DNA of 64,000 bases from Palaemon carinicauda (GCF_036898095.1 NC_090745.1:79676654-79740653); one strand, 5' to 3'. Counted from the stretch's first letter, positions 28,393-41,766 are shown. Program-made: numbers and translations. The notes: generated from the sequence alone by a model not told the origin.

Positions 28393-29760
28393 GTGTTAGT
28401 TTTATTACCTGGACCAGGTAACCCACTGAAAGCTCAGTTTTCAGGTCCATGGAGAGTGCTGAAAAAGGTTAATGATGTAAATTATTTGATTGAAACTCCT
28501 GGTAGGAGACGAAATTCTTGTATTTGTCATGTAAATATGTTAAAACCTTTTATTAGTAGAGATATAGATCAGGTAGAACCAGTAGTAGATGCAATTGCAA
28601 TAGTGTCTGTAGAAGTAGAGGAGAATCTTTTGACTAACAAGAGAATGTCTGTTAATCCTGATGCTTTGTCAAGTAATTCTGATATTTTAAATAAAATTGA
28701 TGTTAAATTTCAACATTTGAATTCTTACAGATCAGAACCTTTAATTAATATAATCCACAGGTATAAAGATTTGTTAAAGGATGCGCCAGGTAGAACAAAT
28801 GTTTTGTATCACGATGTGGACGTTAAGGACGCTACGCCCATTAAACAGTGTCCATATAGGCTTAACTCTGTCAAGAAGAAAATTGTTCAAGAAGAGGTTT
28901 GCTATATGTTAGACCACGATTTAATTAAACCAAGTTGTAGTCCATGGAGTTCCTTGGTCGTGTTGGTTAAGAAGGAAGGAGGCCAACACCGACTTTGCTT
29001 TGAATACAGGAAGGTTAATGAGATGACCAAGACAGATTCGTTTCCTTTGCCGAGGGTGGAAGATTGTATAGACCAAATCGGGTCTGCCAAGTTTATTACA
29101 AAGCTGGATTTGCTGAAAGGGTATTGGTAGGTTGGTCTTTCCCCTCGTGCGAAGGAAATCTCTGCTTTCGCTACAGGTGATGGTTTGTATGAATGCCAAG
29201 TCATACCCTTCAGAATGAAGAATGCGGCTGCCACCTTCCAAAGGCTGATGAATCGGATCACTCAGGATTTGGAAGGGTGCGTTGTATACATTGATGATTT
29301 GGTAATATATAGTGCTGACTGGGAGTCTCATTTGGTAAGACTTTAAGCTTTGTTTAAGGCTTTGAGGAAAGCCGGTTTGGTAATTAACTTGAAGAAGAGT
29401 GATTTTGCTCAAGCCACAGTTTTATACCTGGGACATGAGGTAGGCCTAGGCAAAGTTGCTCCTAAGAAAGCTAAAGTAGAGGCTGTAGCTAGCTTTCCTG
29501 CTCCTCAAAATAGGAGAGGGGTTAAGAGGTTCCTAGGAATGGTCGGATACTACAGGATGTTTATAAAGAACTTCTCTGATATTGCAACTTCTTTAACAAA
29601 TTTATTAAAGAAGGGAGTAAGGTTTTTATGGTCCAAGGAGTGCCAAGAAGCCTTTGAAAAGTTAAAGGCAATCTTGACTAATTATCCTTTGCTATAATCT
29701 CCAAATTTTGATCTCCCCTTTAGATTAGCGACAGATGCAAGTGACGTGGGACTTGGAGCT
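28393..29760 (+). pseudogene. Gypsy A integrase tail, reverse transcriptase and start of RNase H, stops in frame
   Basis: Continues in the integrase frame. The GPW/Y-type integrase tail (SGPWRVLKKVNDVNYLIE) is followed by RT. RT contains LVVLVKKEGGQHRLCFEYRK, then KLDLLKGYW, then a TAG (29128-29130); VVYIDDLVIYS gives the catalytic YIDD. TAA stops follow at about 29344 and 29695. The RNase H start (LATDASDVGLGA) is cut at 29760. Integrase therefore precedes RT in one reading frame, the pol order of Gmr1-type elements. Confidence 0.87.
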
Positions 29761-30660
29761 GATTACTTTCTCTTATTCCTTGGCATGTTAGTTAGGTATG
29801 CAATTGAAGAAATGACTGCTTTGGCATTGTGTGTGCTTGTTGTACTTTTCTCCCCATTATTCAGTTTTCAGAGGGGTTCTTTTGTTATACTAAATTTTGG
29901 ATGTAATAAATTATTGTTAATCTTTAGTTTGTGGTTTTGTGTATTATCTCTGAAATTGTACTCATTGAGTGTTGTTTTGTCAGGGATCATACTCTTTTTG
30001 TGGTACCAATCAGAAATATCAGGTCCTGAAGAACTTTAACTTCAGACCATCTTGAAGTTCAGAACAAAATTTGGTGACCTTGCCAGGATCCTGACTGACA
30101 TTCCAACCTTTGGGAGTTTTTCTTAGAGAAGTGTGATAGGGAGAATTAGGTAGTTGGGGGAAAATTAACCTATTTGTTCTTTTGTTACTTTTGCCCTGGT
30201 TTAGGAAGATGCCTTTAGTAGGGGATAAATTTGAGGAAGCGGCAGCGCTATTTTTAGCTAGGTCCGACTGGGAGGAGGAGATTTTTTATCTTATAAGAGA
30301 GGAGTTGTGGTGTTTTGCAGAGTACTTGAACTTAGGATTACCAACAGAATTTAAGAAGGGTCATTTGTTGCGTGAAGTCCTTAAAGCTATTAAGAGTAGT
30401 AAAGGTAACGCAAAGGAAGCAGTAACGTCTGGTGATCCGGATTTTGTAAACAATGGTAGTGACGAAGAGATATGGGATTCAGGTAGCCAGGAGGTGAGTA
30501 AATTAAGATTGAGTATCCTTTCTCAGGAGTTTAAGTTTAAGGAGATGGCATATAAAACTTTACAATTAAGGGCAGAAGAGTGTGAAAAAGAGGGAAAATT
30601 TTAGTTGCGACTACGTGAGCTTGACAGTAATAATAATAGTGGTGATAAACATTATAGAAC
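29761..30660 (+). repeat. Second copy of Gypsy A LTR part, leader and gag start
   Basis: Repeats 16341-17220 with only a handful of base differences by eye. It starts abruptly in the middle of the LTR, fused to RNase H, and carries the gag start (ATG at 30209) to the Asn-rich codons, where it merges into the ATT/AAT tract. It looks like the remnant of a tandem Gypsy A unit after deletion or recombination. Confidence 0.88.
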
Positions 30661-30758
30661 TATTATTATTACTAATAATGATAATTATAATCATAATTAG
30701 TTTTATAACTATTATTATTACTAATAATGATAATTATAATCATAATTATTGTTATCAT

Positions 30759-30797
<39 letters not shown>

Positions 30798-30818
30798 TAT
30801 TATTATTTTTATTATTAA

Positions 30819-30853
<35 letters not shown>

Positions 30854-30927
30854 TTAATAATAATAATTATTATTATCAATATCATTATTATTATTATTCA
30901 TAATAATGATAATGATAATGATAATGA

Positions 30928-30959
<32 letters not shown>

Positions 30960-30977
30960 ATAATTATTATAATAATA

Positions 30978-31020
<43 letters not shown>

Positions 31021-31234
31021 TAATACTAATAATAGTAAAAATAATAATAGTATTAGTAATAATAATAATAATAATGATAATAATAATAATAATTTTAATG
31101 ATGATAACAAACATTAATGATAATAATTATCTTTAATAATAACAATAATTATTAATAATAATAATTTTTATAAATATCACTAATTATTATTAATAATATT
31201 ATTTATTAATAATAATGATAATAATCATTATAAA

Positions 31235-31310
<76 letters not shown>

Positions 31311-31313
31311 TTA

Positions 31314-31376
<63 letters not shown>

Positions 31377-31377
<1 letters not shown>

Positions 31378-31412
31378 GATCAAGATCAAGATCAAGATCA
31401 CGATCACGATCT
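31377..31412. repeat. GATCAA/GATCAC hexamer array
   Basis: AAGATCAAGATCAAGATCAA followed by GATCAC variants, flanked on both sides by AAT/ATT. Confidence 0.9.
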
Positions 31413-31565
31413 TGATAAATAGTAATATTTATAATAATTGTTATTATCAATAATTATTGTTATTACTAAAGATAATTATTATCATTAATGTTTGTTATTA
31501 TCCTTAAAATTATCATTATTATTATTATTATTATCATCATCATCATCATCATCATCATTATTATT

Positions 31566-31632
<67 letters not shown>

Positions 31633-31668
31633 TAACTCGAACTCTAACTCTAACTCTAACTCTAATTC
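31633..31668. repeat. CTAACT hexamer array
   Basis: Four to five CTAACT units (first CTCGAACT, last CTAATTCC) inside the ATT tract. It is not the arthropod telomere repeat. Confidence 0.9.
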
Positions 31669-31723
31669 CTGTTAATGATAAAAATCATTATTTTTATTAA
31701 TTATAAATATCATTATTATTATT

Positions 31724-31815
31724 CATGATCAATATCATTATTATTATTAATGATCAATAGCATTATTATTATTAATGATCAATAGCATTATTATTATTAA
31801 TGATCAATAGCATTA
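31724..31815. repeat. Tandem repeat of about 29 bp (ATGATCAATAGC plus ATT units)
   Basis: Four units of TTAATGATCAATAGCATTAT and flanking ATT; the first has ATATC in place of ATAGC. Confidence 0.85.
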
Positions 31816-32249
31816 TTATAATTATGAATAATTATTTAAAATTACTACTATTAAAAATAATAATTGTAATTATTAATATTTATTATTATTATTAATATTA
31901 TTATTATTATTATAATTTTTATTATTATTATTATTATTAAATATCATTATTATTTATAATTATTCTTATTATCAATAATTATCATCAATATTATTGATAT
32001 TTATTATCATTTTTATTATAATTGAAAATAATTATTATTTTCAATGATTATTATTATCTTTAATAATTATTATTTTGATGATTAATTATTGATAATAATA
32101 ATTATTTTTAATCATAATTGATAGAAATAATAATAATAATTATTATTAATAAGAATTATCAATATTAAAAATAATTATTATTATTGAAAATTATTATTAA
32201 TAACAATTATTTTTGATAATAGTTTTTAATATAAATAATAATAATAATG

Positions 32250-32324
<75 letters not shown>

Positions 32325-32763
32325 TTAATAATAATAATAATGATAATAATTATTATTATTATCATTAATAATAATAATAATAATAATAATAAAATTACTA
32401 ATATTAGTAGAATCATTATTATTAACAAAATTATTATCATTAATAAAATAATTATTATTGATAATGATAATTATTATTAGTAATAATATTTTTTATTACT
32501 AATAATATTTATTATTATTGATAATAATTATTATTAGTAATAATAATTATTATTATTACTAATTATAATAAAAAATAATTATTGATAATGATAATAATTA
32601 TTGTTATTAATTATAATTATTACAACTGATAATGATTATTATTAGTAATACTAATTATAGTTAATAACAATTATTATTACGAATAATAATGATTATTATT
32701 ATTATTATTATCAATAATAATAATTAATGTCATTATTAATTGTAGTAATTAATATCAATATTT

Positions 32764-32824
<61 letters not shown>

Positions 32825-33537
32825 GTATTAATGATAATTTATATTATTAATACTAATAATAATTATTATTTTGCATAACGATAATAATATTATTATGAGT
32901 AATTATAATTATTTTTATAATGATTATTATTATTGATATTATTATTATTATTATTATTATTATTATCATTATTATTATTATTATGAATAATAATAAATAT
33001 TATTATTAATAATAATTAGTGATATTTATGATAATTATTATTATTAATAATAATAATTATTATTAAAGATTATTATTATCATTAATGTTTGTTATTATTA
33101 TTAATGAGTATCATTATTAATTATTAATAATATTATTCATAACTAATATTATTATTTTTCTTAATAAGTTTTATTATTAATAATTATGATTATTAAAATT
33201 ATTATTATTTTTATTATTATTATTTATCATTATTATCATTATTATTTTTATCAAAATTAATTCTATTATTATTATTAATAATGATAATTATTATAATTTA
33301 AAAAAAATATTATTGATAATAATAATTATTATCAAAAATAGAAATTATTATTAAAAATAATAATCATCATTAATAATAAATTATTATCAAAAACAATAAT
33401 TATTATTAAAGCTGATAATTATTGAAAATAATAATTATTATAATAATAATACTTATTGTTAATACTAAATATTATCAGTAATATTGATTATCATTAATAA
33501 TTGTAAATAATATTTTGAGGAATTAGCATAATGAAGA

Positions 33538-33595
<58 letters not shown>

Positions 33596-33663
33596 ATAAT
33601 ATTTTTATTTTTAATAGATAATATTAACATGAATTATTATTACTATTAGTAATGATTATCAAT

Positions 33664-33694
<31 letters not shown>

Positions 33695-33970
33695 TTATTT
33701 CATTAATAATTATGAATAATATTAATAATAATAATTATTATTGTTATTGATAATAATAATTTTTATTATTAATAATTATCATAATTAATAATAGTTATTA
33801 TTACTAATAATAATTTTTCAATAATGATCAATATCATTAATAATAATTATTGTAACTATTTAAAATTACTACTGATAAAAATAATAATTATTATTAAAAA
33901 TAGAAATTCTCATTATGAATAGTATTTATTATTTTTTTAAATATTTATTATTAACAATATGAATTATTAT

Positions 33971-34081
<111 letters not shown>

Positions 34082-34487
34082 AAATATTACTGCTATTATT
34101 ATTAATTATAGTAAAAATGATCAATAATAGTAATTATTAACATCAATAATAATTATTATTATTGATAATAATGATTATTTTTGACGATAATTATTTTTTT
34201 GATAATTTATTATTATTTTTAATAATTATTACTAGTAATGATATTATCTAGTATTATCAATAATAAATATTATCTTAATAACAAGTATTATTATCATCAA
34301 TTATCATTATTATTTATTTTTTTTTTAATAATAATTATTGTTATAATTACTAAATATTATCAATAATAATTTTTATATTCGAATATAATTATTAATATTG
34401 AAAATAATTATTGTTACTAATAATGGTTATCATTATTAACAATAGTAATTATCATTATTAACAATAATAATTATCATTCTTAATTAA

Positions 34488-34533
<46 letters not shown>

Positions 34534-34645
34534 AACAATTATTATCATTAATAAAAATTATTATTATTATTATTGATAATTATCATTATTAATATTAATT
34601 ATTATCATTAATAATAATTATTATTAATATCAATAATAATTATTA

Positions 34646-34686
<41 letters not shown>

Positions 34687-34807
34687 TTTGATAATAATTA
34701 TAATTATTAATATTCATTATTATTATTAGTAGTAATAATAATTATTGTTATTGAAATTAATTATTAATATTATTACTATTATTATTATTATTATTATTTT
34801 TAGTATC

Positions 34808-34892
<85 letters not shown>

Positions 34893-35268
34893 GTATCGTT
34901 TTTATTATTACTATTATTATTATTATTATTATAACTAAATATCATTTTTATTAATAATTATTTTCATTATCAATAATTATCATCAATATTATTAATATTT
35001 ATTATTATTATTATTATATTTGATAATAATTATTATCTTAAACTGATTATTATTATTTTTAATAATTGTTATTATTTTTAATAATATTATTATTTTGATC
35101 AATAATTATTAATAATAATAATTATTTTAATCATAATTAATGTTATTAATAATAATAAGAATCATTAATAATAATAATAATTATTATTAGTAACAATTAT
35201 CAATATTAAAAATAATTATTATTATTAAAAATTATTATTAATAAGAAAAAAATTTCATAATAGTTCTC

Positions 35269-35316
<48 letters not shown>

Positions 35317-35392
35317 TATTATTTTTATTATAATTATTATTATTAATAATAATAATTATAATTATTAATAATTATTATTACGAATAATAAGG

Positions 35393-35452
<60 letters not shown>

Positions 35453-35525
35453 GTTATTATCATTATTATTATCAATAATAATAATTTACATCATTATTAA
35501 TATTATTAATTAATATTATTATTAC

Positions 35526-35592
<67 letters not shown>

Positions 35593-35695
35593 GATAATAT
35601 TTATTATTAATTATAATAATGATTATTATTATGCATTGCAATAATAATATTATTAATAGTATATATAATTATTTTTATCATGATTATTATTATTA

Positions 35696-35733
<38 letters not shown>

Positions 35734-35873
35734 AATAATAATAATAATAATTAGTAATATTTATAATTATTATTATTGACAATAATTATTATTATTGAAG
35801 ATAATTATTATCATTATTGTTTGTTATTACTATTCATGATTATCATTATTGATTATCATTAATATTCATAATA

Positions 35874-35933
<60 letters not shown>

Positions 35934-35994
35934 TTCATTATTCTTAATACAAAATATTATTAATAATTATTATAATTATTGTTATTATTATTTA

Positions 35995-36041
<47 letters not shown>

Positions 36042-36337
36042 TTCTTTTATTATTTTTAGTAATGATAATTATTATTATTAAAAAGAATTATTATTGACAA
36101 TAATAATTATCATTGAAAATTATTATTATTATTATTAAGAAAAAAAATTATAATTAAAAATATTAATTATCATTAATAAATTATTATCAAAAGCAATAAT
36201 TATTATTAAAGCTTATAATTATTGAAAATGATAATTAATATAATAATAATTATTATTGTTAATATTAAATATCATCAATAATATTGATTATTATTAATAA
36301 GAGTAAATAATATTTTGAGGAATTAGCATTATAAAGA

Positions 36338-36387
<50 letters not shown>

Positions 36388-36505
36388 CATAATTAATAAT
36401 AATAATTTGTAATAATAATTATTAATATTATTAATAATTATCATTAATAATAATAATAATTATTACTATTAAAAATAATAACAATATTAACAATAATAAT
36501 TGTCG

Positions 36506-37222
36506 ATTTATGGTTTTTATATTTCATATTCCATGCACTCTGGTTCTTTTCAAAATATATTTGATTGTTCATTTTTAAGTTTCCTTGTTTAATTTTTAAT
36601 ATAAAGGTATGTCATGCAAAATTCTATCAATTAAAATATATTTACAAACTGAAACATACAAAATCAACAAACTTCATTTATAACACCAGGAACTTCTTTA
36701 ATAATATAAACGTCTATTGAAGATATTTCGCGTATAATCAGGATCAGGAAAAGTACTGCACTTGATTACAATCTGACGAAGAATCATGAATATATAAGGA
36801 TGAAACAAGATCCAACGACCAAGAGTCTAAGGTGTAGTAGGACCAAGAATGAAGACGACTGACCAATGTCTAAGGAGTTTTGCAAAATATAGACATATTT
36901 ACAGCTATATAAAAGATATAATATAATCAAGTTCTTGACTTCAGAAAAGGCACAATGAAGTAAAACTCAATGCAAACCTTATTGTTTATGCATTATAAAC
37001 TTTTAAACACTCACAGGTTAACATATGACATTTCCAATACACAAACAATATTCATTAGTTATACAGTATATACTTATAAACACTGAATCACTTAAACACA
37101 CGACATTATATAATACACTAATACATAGAACAATTTATATAAAGGAGTTTTATCAGTACTTACTGTTACGGATGGCTAGTTGTCAGTTCAGGAAGTGATC
37201 AGAGAAATGCCGGGGACTCTCC

Positions 37223-37259
<37 letters not shown>

Positions 37260-37360
37260 CTTTAGTCCATGAAATGAAAATATATACAAGAGATGGCAGC
37301 ACAGCATTCCTCGACAATCCCCCTACGAAGTTTGAACGACAGGCTTGAAAAAAAAAAAAA
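36506..37360 (-). other. Gypsy B 3' end: probable LTR region
   Basis: The sequence immediately downstream of the Gypsy B RNase H on the minus strand. The strand reads GTAGGGGGA near 37320, a possible polypurine tract, before noncoding AT-rich DNA. An A29 run lies at 37228-37256. I could not find a matching LTR copy near 50.7-52.4 kb, so the limits are unknown. Confidence 0.4.
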
Positions 37361-37900
37361 CTATATGCATCTACTGATCATATCTGAACACATATTATCA
37401 GACCCTCTTATGTACTCAATAAAGAAAGAATGTGGTTGCAAACTTAATGCGCAACGCATAAGGCGGTCATTCTTATTCTTTATACTACTAAAATACGTAA
37501 GAGGTGCATAATCAGTTTGAAGAACAAACTCTTTACCATACAAAAATTCTTTAAATCTTCCTATTCGCCAAATGATTGCAAAAAGTTCTTTCTCAATAGT
37601 CGAGTAATTTAATTGACAATTATTTAATTTCCTACCTGCATAGCAAACTGGTTTAAACATACTATCATGATCCTGCAATACAGCTCCCAAACCATGATAC
37701 GACGCATCTGTTCGGAAATAAAACTTCTTTTTTTACATCCGGCAACATCAAGATAGGAGATTTTAAAAGATAAGCTTTAAGATCATTGAAACATTTAAGT
37801 TGATTATCAGACCAATTTAATTGATTACTACAGTTTTTCTTCAATAAATCATTAATTTGAGCAGACAAAATAGAAAAGTTTGGAATAAATCTATTGTGTT
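37361..37900 (-). pseudogene. Gypsy B RNase H, frameshifted
   Basis: Two overlapping frames carry it. One (37868-37665) has LNWSDNQLKCFNDLKAYLLK, the segment before RNase H. The other (37690-37361) has MGAVLQDHD, LNYSTIEKELFAIIW with the catalytic Glu, QTDYAPL and the final SDMISR. A one-base shift near 37700-37725 separates them; the first RNase H Asp region is damaged there. Confidence 0.8.
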
Positions 37901-37939
37901 ACCCTAATGTTCCCATAAATGAACGTTAGTTCTTCTCTG

Positions 37940-38312
37940 TTGTTGAACAGGCATATTAACAATATCATCTACTCTGGATTTATTAGGCGATAAACAGTTA
38001 TTTCCTAGTTTATACCCAAGATACTTTATTTCACTGAAATAAAGTACCAGGACCAGGTGTTAGGTCATGGTCACAAAGTCTTGAAAGAACTAACTTAATA
38101 TGATTAAGATCATTACTCCAGGATTTACTGCAAATAACGATGTTATCAGAATAACAAGATACATTTGATAATCCTGACAATACTTGTCTCATCAATCTTA
38201 CGAATGTTGCACACGCGGTTCTAAGACCAAATGGCATCATTTTAAATTCCATTAACCCATACTTAGTAGAAAAAGCTGTAAATTTCATAGCTCTGGGATC
38301 TAATAAAACCTA
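37940..38312 (-). pseudogene. Gypsy B reverse transcriptase, catalytic half
   Basis: Continues in frame after two stops following LDLCKGY. It contains FKMMPFGLRTACATF and CYSDNIVICS; the second Asp of the YxDD box is Asn here. A frame break follows near 38035. Confidence 0.8.
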
Positions 38313-39497
38313 CTAGTACCCCTTACACAGGTCTAGTTCAGTAAAATATTTAACGCCATTCATTTTACGTAAATCGTTATTTATAATAGGCATCGGTTCT
38401 GCATCAAATTCTGAATATTTATTAAGAGTTATAAAATCAACACATAAATGTATACTTCCATTAGGTTTTCGTTCAATAACAACAGGTGAAAAATAATCAG
38501 AAGTTGAAGGTTGAATAATATCCATGTCAATCATTCTATCTACCACCTTATTGAATTCATTGAGCAAACTTAAAGGAATTGGGCAATTCTTAGCTCTGAT
38601 TGGTTCATCACTTTGCAATTTTACATTATGAGAAATAGTCTTAGTACGACTAGGTGTATCACTCATGACGTCTGTAAATGACTTCAATAAACATTCAAGA
38701 TCATTAATTTTATCACATGACAAAGATTCATAAAAGTTATAATTACCAGAGTTTTCATCTATTGATGGCAATTCACAATTATCGTCAGTAACTGAAGTAA
38801 CAGGCTGTACTTCAGCTTGAAGAGCTGAATACAAATTTGACGAATTTACAAGATCATTTACTTCTTGTTGAATTACACTAATCTTAGTTCTTCTATGATA
38901 AGTTTTAAGCATATTTGCATGATATAACTTTAATCTCTTTCCTACTTTGACAAAGTAATCAACACCATTAAAATGAACATCAGTGATTATATATGGACCT
39001 TTCCATTGCATAAGGAATTTATTTGAACTATTTGGAAGCATAACCAAAACTTCATCAATAACCTTGAATTTACGAGAGGAGGTTTTCTTATGCAAAATAT
39101 ATAATGGACCTCTTACATTTCGACTGTACAGCAATTCAAAAGGACTGAACTTTAAACTATCATTTGAAATTTCACGATATGCAAATAAGGCAACATTAAT
39201 ATATTTATCCCATTCATTCGGATTATCAATACAAATTTTCTTGAGCATATTTTTCAAAGTTCCATTCATACGTTCAACCATTCCGTTACAAGATGCATGA
39301 TAAGGACTTGTGTAAATGGCTTTGATACATAATAATTTGTTAATTTCATACATAAGATCAGACTTGAATTGAGTGCCACGATCACTAAGGATTTCTTTGG
39401 GTATACCAACTCTACAAAATATCTACATTACTGCCTCAGCTACAGAAACTGTATCAATATTGCGTAAAGCAACTGCTTCGGGATATCGAGTAGCCAT
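38313..39497 (-). pseudogene. Gypsy B integrase C-terminal half joined to reverse transcriptase N-terminal half
   Basis: On the minus strand: the integrase second Asp (ILSDRGTQF), the catalytic Glu (NGMVERMNGTLK), FSPFELLYSRNVRGP and a GPY module (WKGPYIITDVHFNG), then after a Ser/Asn-rich linker the RT start (SPVVIERKPNGSIHLCVDF, ELDLCKGY). A TAG lies just before ILSDRG (about 39421). The same order, integrase then RT, is seen in Gypsy A, so it is a property of the family and not a local rearrangement. Confidence 0.85.
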
Positions 39498-39501
39498 CTA
39501 T

Positions 39502-40465
39502 TGTGACGAGCCAAGAGAGAGTTGTGACTCAAAGGCAGGAAGCAATCGACTGAATACTATATTAAAGAAAACACTCCTTTATATACAAAACCTCGAGGCA
39601 ACAGGAAAATACATGTTCGAGGAAATGACAGTGTTACAGAGAAAAACAGCAAACATGAATTTTCATGTTCGTTTTAGTGCGAGGGAAGAGCGAAGATACA
39701 AGCATAGTATATACAAAAGGAATTATGTACAATTGTGTGACACAAGGTTGGTACATGGCTCCCCCTCTAAAAATGACATACTGAACATGTTAAATAGGTG
39801 CCCTGAATCTGGAGAGGTAGTAGTAAAAACTGCGCCGATTAGCGACAGTGAGTGGCTGTAGAAGTCGATGGTTGGGGTGCGAGTGAGTGGTGGATGATGG
39901 GTGGCTGTGTTGCCGCTCCGGCTCGTCACGGGGTAGGCGAGTGTGTCCTACGGCCTTCATAGGCGTGTGTGTCCTACGGCATTCATAGGCGTGTCCTACG
40001 GCATTCATAGGCGAGTGTATCCTACGGCATTCATAGGCGTGTGTGTCCTACGGCATTCATAGGCCTACGGCATTCATAGGCGTGTGTCCTACGGCATTCA
40101 TAGGCGTGTCCTACGGTATTCATGTCAGCTTCGGTTGAAGTTGAATAGGTGTCCTCTTCGTCACGAGTGGAGGCGTTGATGGAGGTTTTGAAGGTCATGA
40201 AGTGGCTGTCCATAGGGGCACGAAGTAGGTTCACCTCACGAGGAGAGCTGTCTGCGGCAGGTTGCAGGCGAGTGATACTGGTCATTTTCCTGATGGTGAG
40301 CGAAGCCCTTTGGTCCCCCAACGGTTGTTGAGAGAGCTGAAAAGGCGTTGCTATACGGGCGGCTGGCGACGGCAAGTACTGCTGCAGAAGGTATGCGTTG
40401 ACGGCTTCATAGTAACGGTGAGAGGTGGAGGGGGGGGGGAGGCGGGAGGACACACGGTTGGTACA
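39502..40465. mobile_element. Solo-LTR-like insertion (964 bp) in Gypsy B integrase
   Basis: Begins TGTGACGAGCC and ends GGTTGGTACA, is flanked by CTAT on both sides (39498-39501 and 40466-40469), and interrupts the integrase core between the first Asp region and the TRYPEA segment. TG...CA ends and a 4-bp duplication fit an LTR. GC content is higher than the surroundings. It contains a tandem array (39949-40122) and a G9 run near 40430. The ORFs in it are not recognisable. Family unknown. Confidence 0.7.
39949..40122. repeat. Minisatellite CCTACGGCATTCATAGGCG
   Basis: About nine units of CCTACGGCATTCATAGGCG with variable GTGTGT spacers. It lies wholly within the solo-LTR-like insert. Confidence 0.9.
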
Positions 40466-40469
40466 CTAT

Positions 40470-40850
40470 CACCGTAAAAATATACTTATGACCTTACTCA
40501 GTATAAGGAGTGATAGGACTAATTAGATCAATAGCAATACGTGAAAAAAGGTTCATTTACTATGGGCATTGGCACTAAAGGTACTTTCTTTGGTTTACTG
40601 CTAAACTTTTGACACGAATGACAAGATTTACAAAATCTATGTATATCTAAGCTTGCCCTTAGCCAATAGAATTTCTGCATGATCTTATTTATAGTCTTAC
40701 GAGATGAAAAGTGTCCCACCAACAAAGATTCAAGTGCTAACTTCATGATTATATTACGGTACTGAACTGGCACAACCAACTGTAATTTTCCAACATCTTC
40801 AGGTTTACTACTTTCAATGCACTTACGATATAATAAAACTCCAATATTTG
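40470..40850 (-). pseudogene. Gypsy B integrase N-terminal part
   Basis: HHCC zinc-binding segment (GHFSSRKTINKIMQKFYW, CKSCHSCQ), then PMPIVNEPFF and the start of the core (AIDLISP with the first Asp) before the solo-LTR-like insert. A frameshift lies near 40535 and a stop soon after. Confidence 0.8.
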
Positions 40851-41348
40851 CGTACTTTACTGTCTGACACTTTCTTTGTTATCAAGCAACTTACGGAAAC
40901 TAGCAAGTGAAGGACATCATCAGAATTAAGACCATATTCCTTATCCAAAGATTCAAGATTACTAGACATAGGACGTTCCTTTACTTTACTCTTAGCTTTT
41001 GCTCTCGTTACAACCTTAACGTTAACGTTACGAGCAGAAGAAAACTCATCACCATGAATTAAACTTAAAACTGTATCAACATTATGTTTAAGTCCAGGTA
41101 TAAAACCAATAATAACATCTGCGCAACATATGGGGGCATCAAGAGTTTTAACTTTACCAGAAAAGAATTTAGACTCAACAATTGTATGCACAGTATTATG
41201 TACAGAGGTCTACCAAGATAGTCATAAACTTTTACTTTTCTGCCACAAGGGTAATTTAAAGGTACTAAATGTATCTCTAACAACCACGGTATTGCACCCA
41301 GTATAAAAAACTCAACTGACTGATCAAAAAACTTTCCATCGGTATCAA
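40851..41348 (-). pseudogene. Gypsy B protease region, frameshifted
   Basis: The first frame (to about 41190) reads CVIDTDGKFFDQSVEF and onward; DTDG may be a damaged DTG active site. The second frame (41191-40823) contains LDAPICCADVIIGFIPG, which looks like the end of a retropepsin. It lies between the gag zinc knuckle and integrase, as expected. Confidence 0.6.
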
Positions 41349-41761
41349 TTACACAATTATGCAATTTTTCTTCACGCCCAGTACTACACCTATTTTAGGC
41401 ACTACTTTATCATGTTTCTTATTTAATATGTACACAGAGCAATTAGGACGAATATGACCAACTTTACCACAATGATGACATTTAACATTAGAATCAGATT
41501 TAATTACCGAATTCAAAACTTTAGGATAATTTGAAATTTTATCAGCAAGAGGTTTAGAGGGAATTTTATCATTACTCTTACTGCATTTCTTCTTACCATG
41601 AGCAATTAGATATTTATCTGCACTCTCAGCCAGTTGAAATGAATTCTGAAATGACTGTTCTAGGAAAACTGAACGAAGATCATGTGAACAACTAGATAAC
41701 ATTTGATCAAAAATCATAAAATCTCTAACAGATTCATAATTTTTCTCTACATTTGCTAGTT
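41349..41761 (-). pseudogene. Gypsy B gag C-terminal part with zinc knuckle
   Basis: Contains the retroviral-type knuckle CHHCGKVGHIRPNC (CxxC-x4-H-x4-C), preceded by a helical segment. It is the continuation of gag at 50059-50445, from which it is separated by the BEL/Pao element 1 insertion. Confidence 0.8.
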
Positions 41762-41766
41762 CCAAC

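Noticed and set aside
31633..31668. CTAACT array as telomeric DNA
   Set aside because: The arthropod repeat is TTAGG/CCTAA; CTAACT is a different unit and only a few copies long.
39949..40122. CRISPR-like array (repeats with short spacers)
   Set aside because: The spacers are GTGTGT-like and not unique, the DNA is eukaryotic and no cas gene exists; it is a minisatellite.
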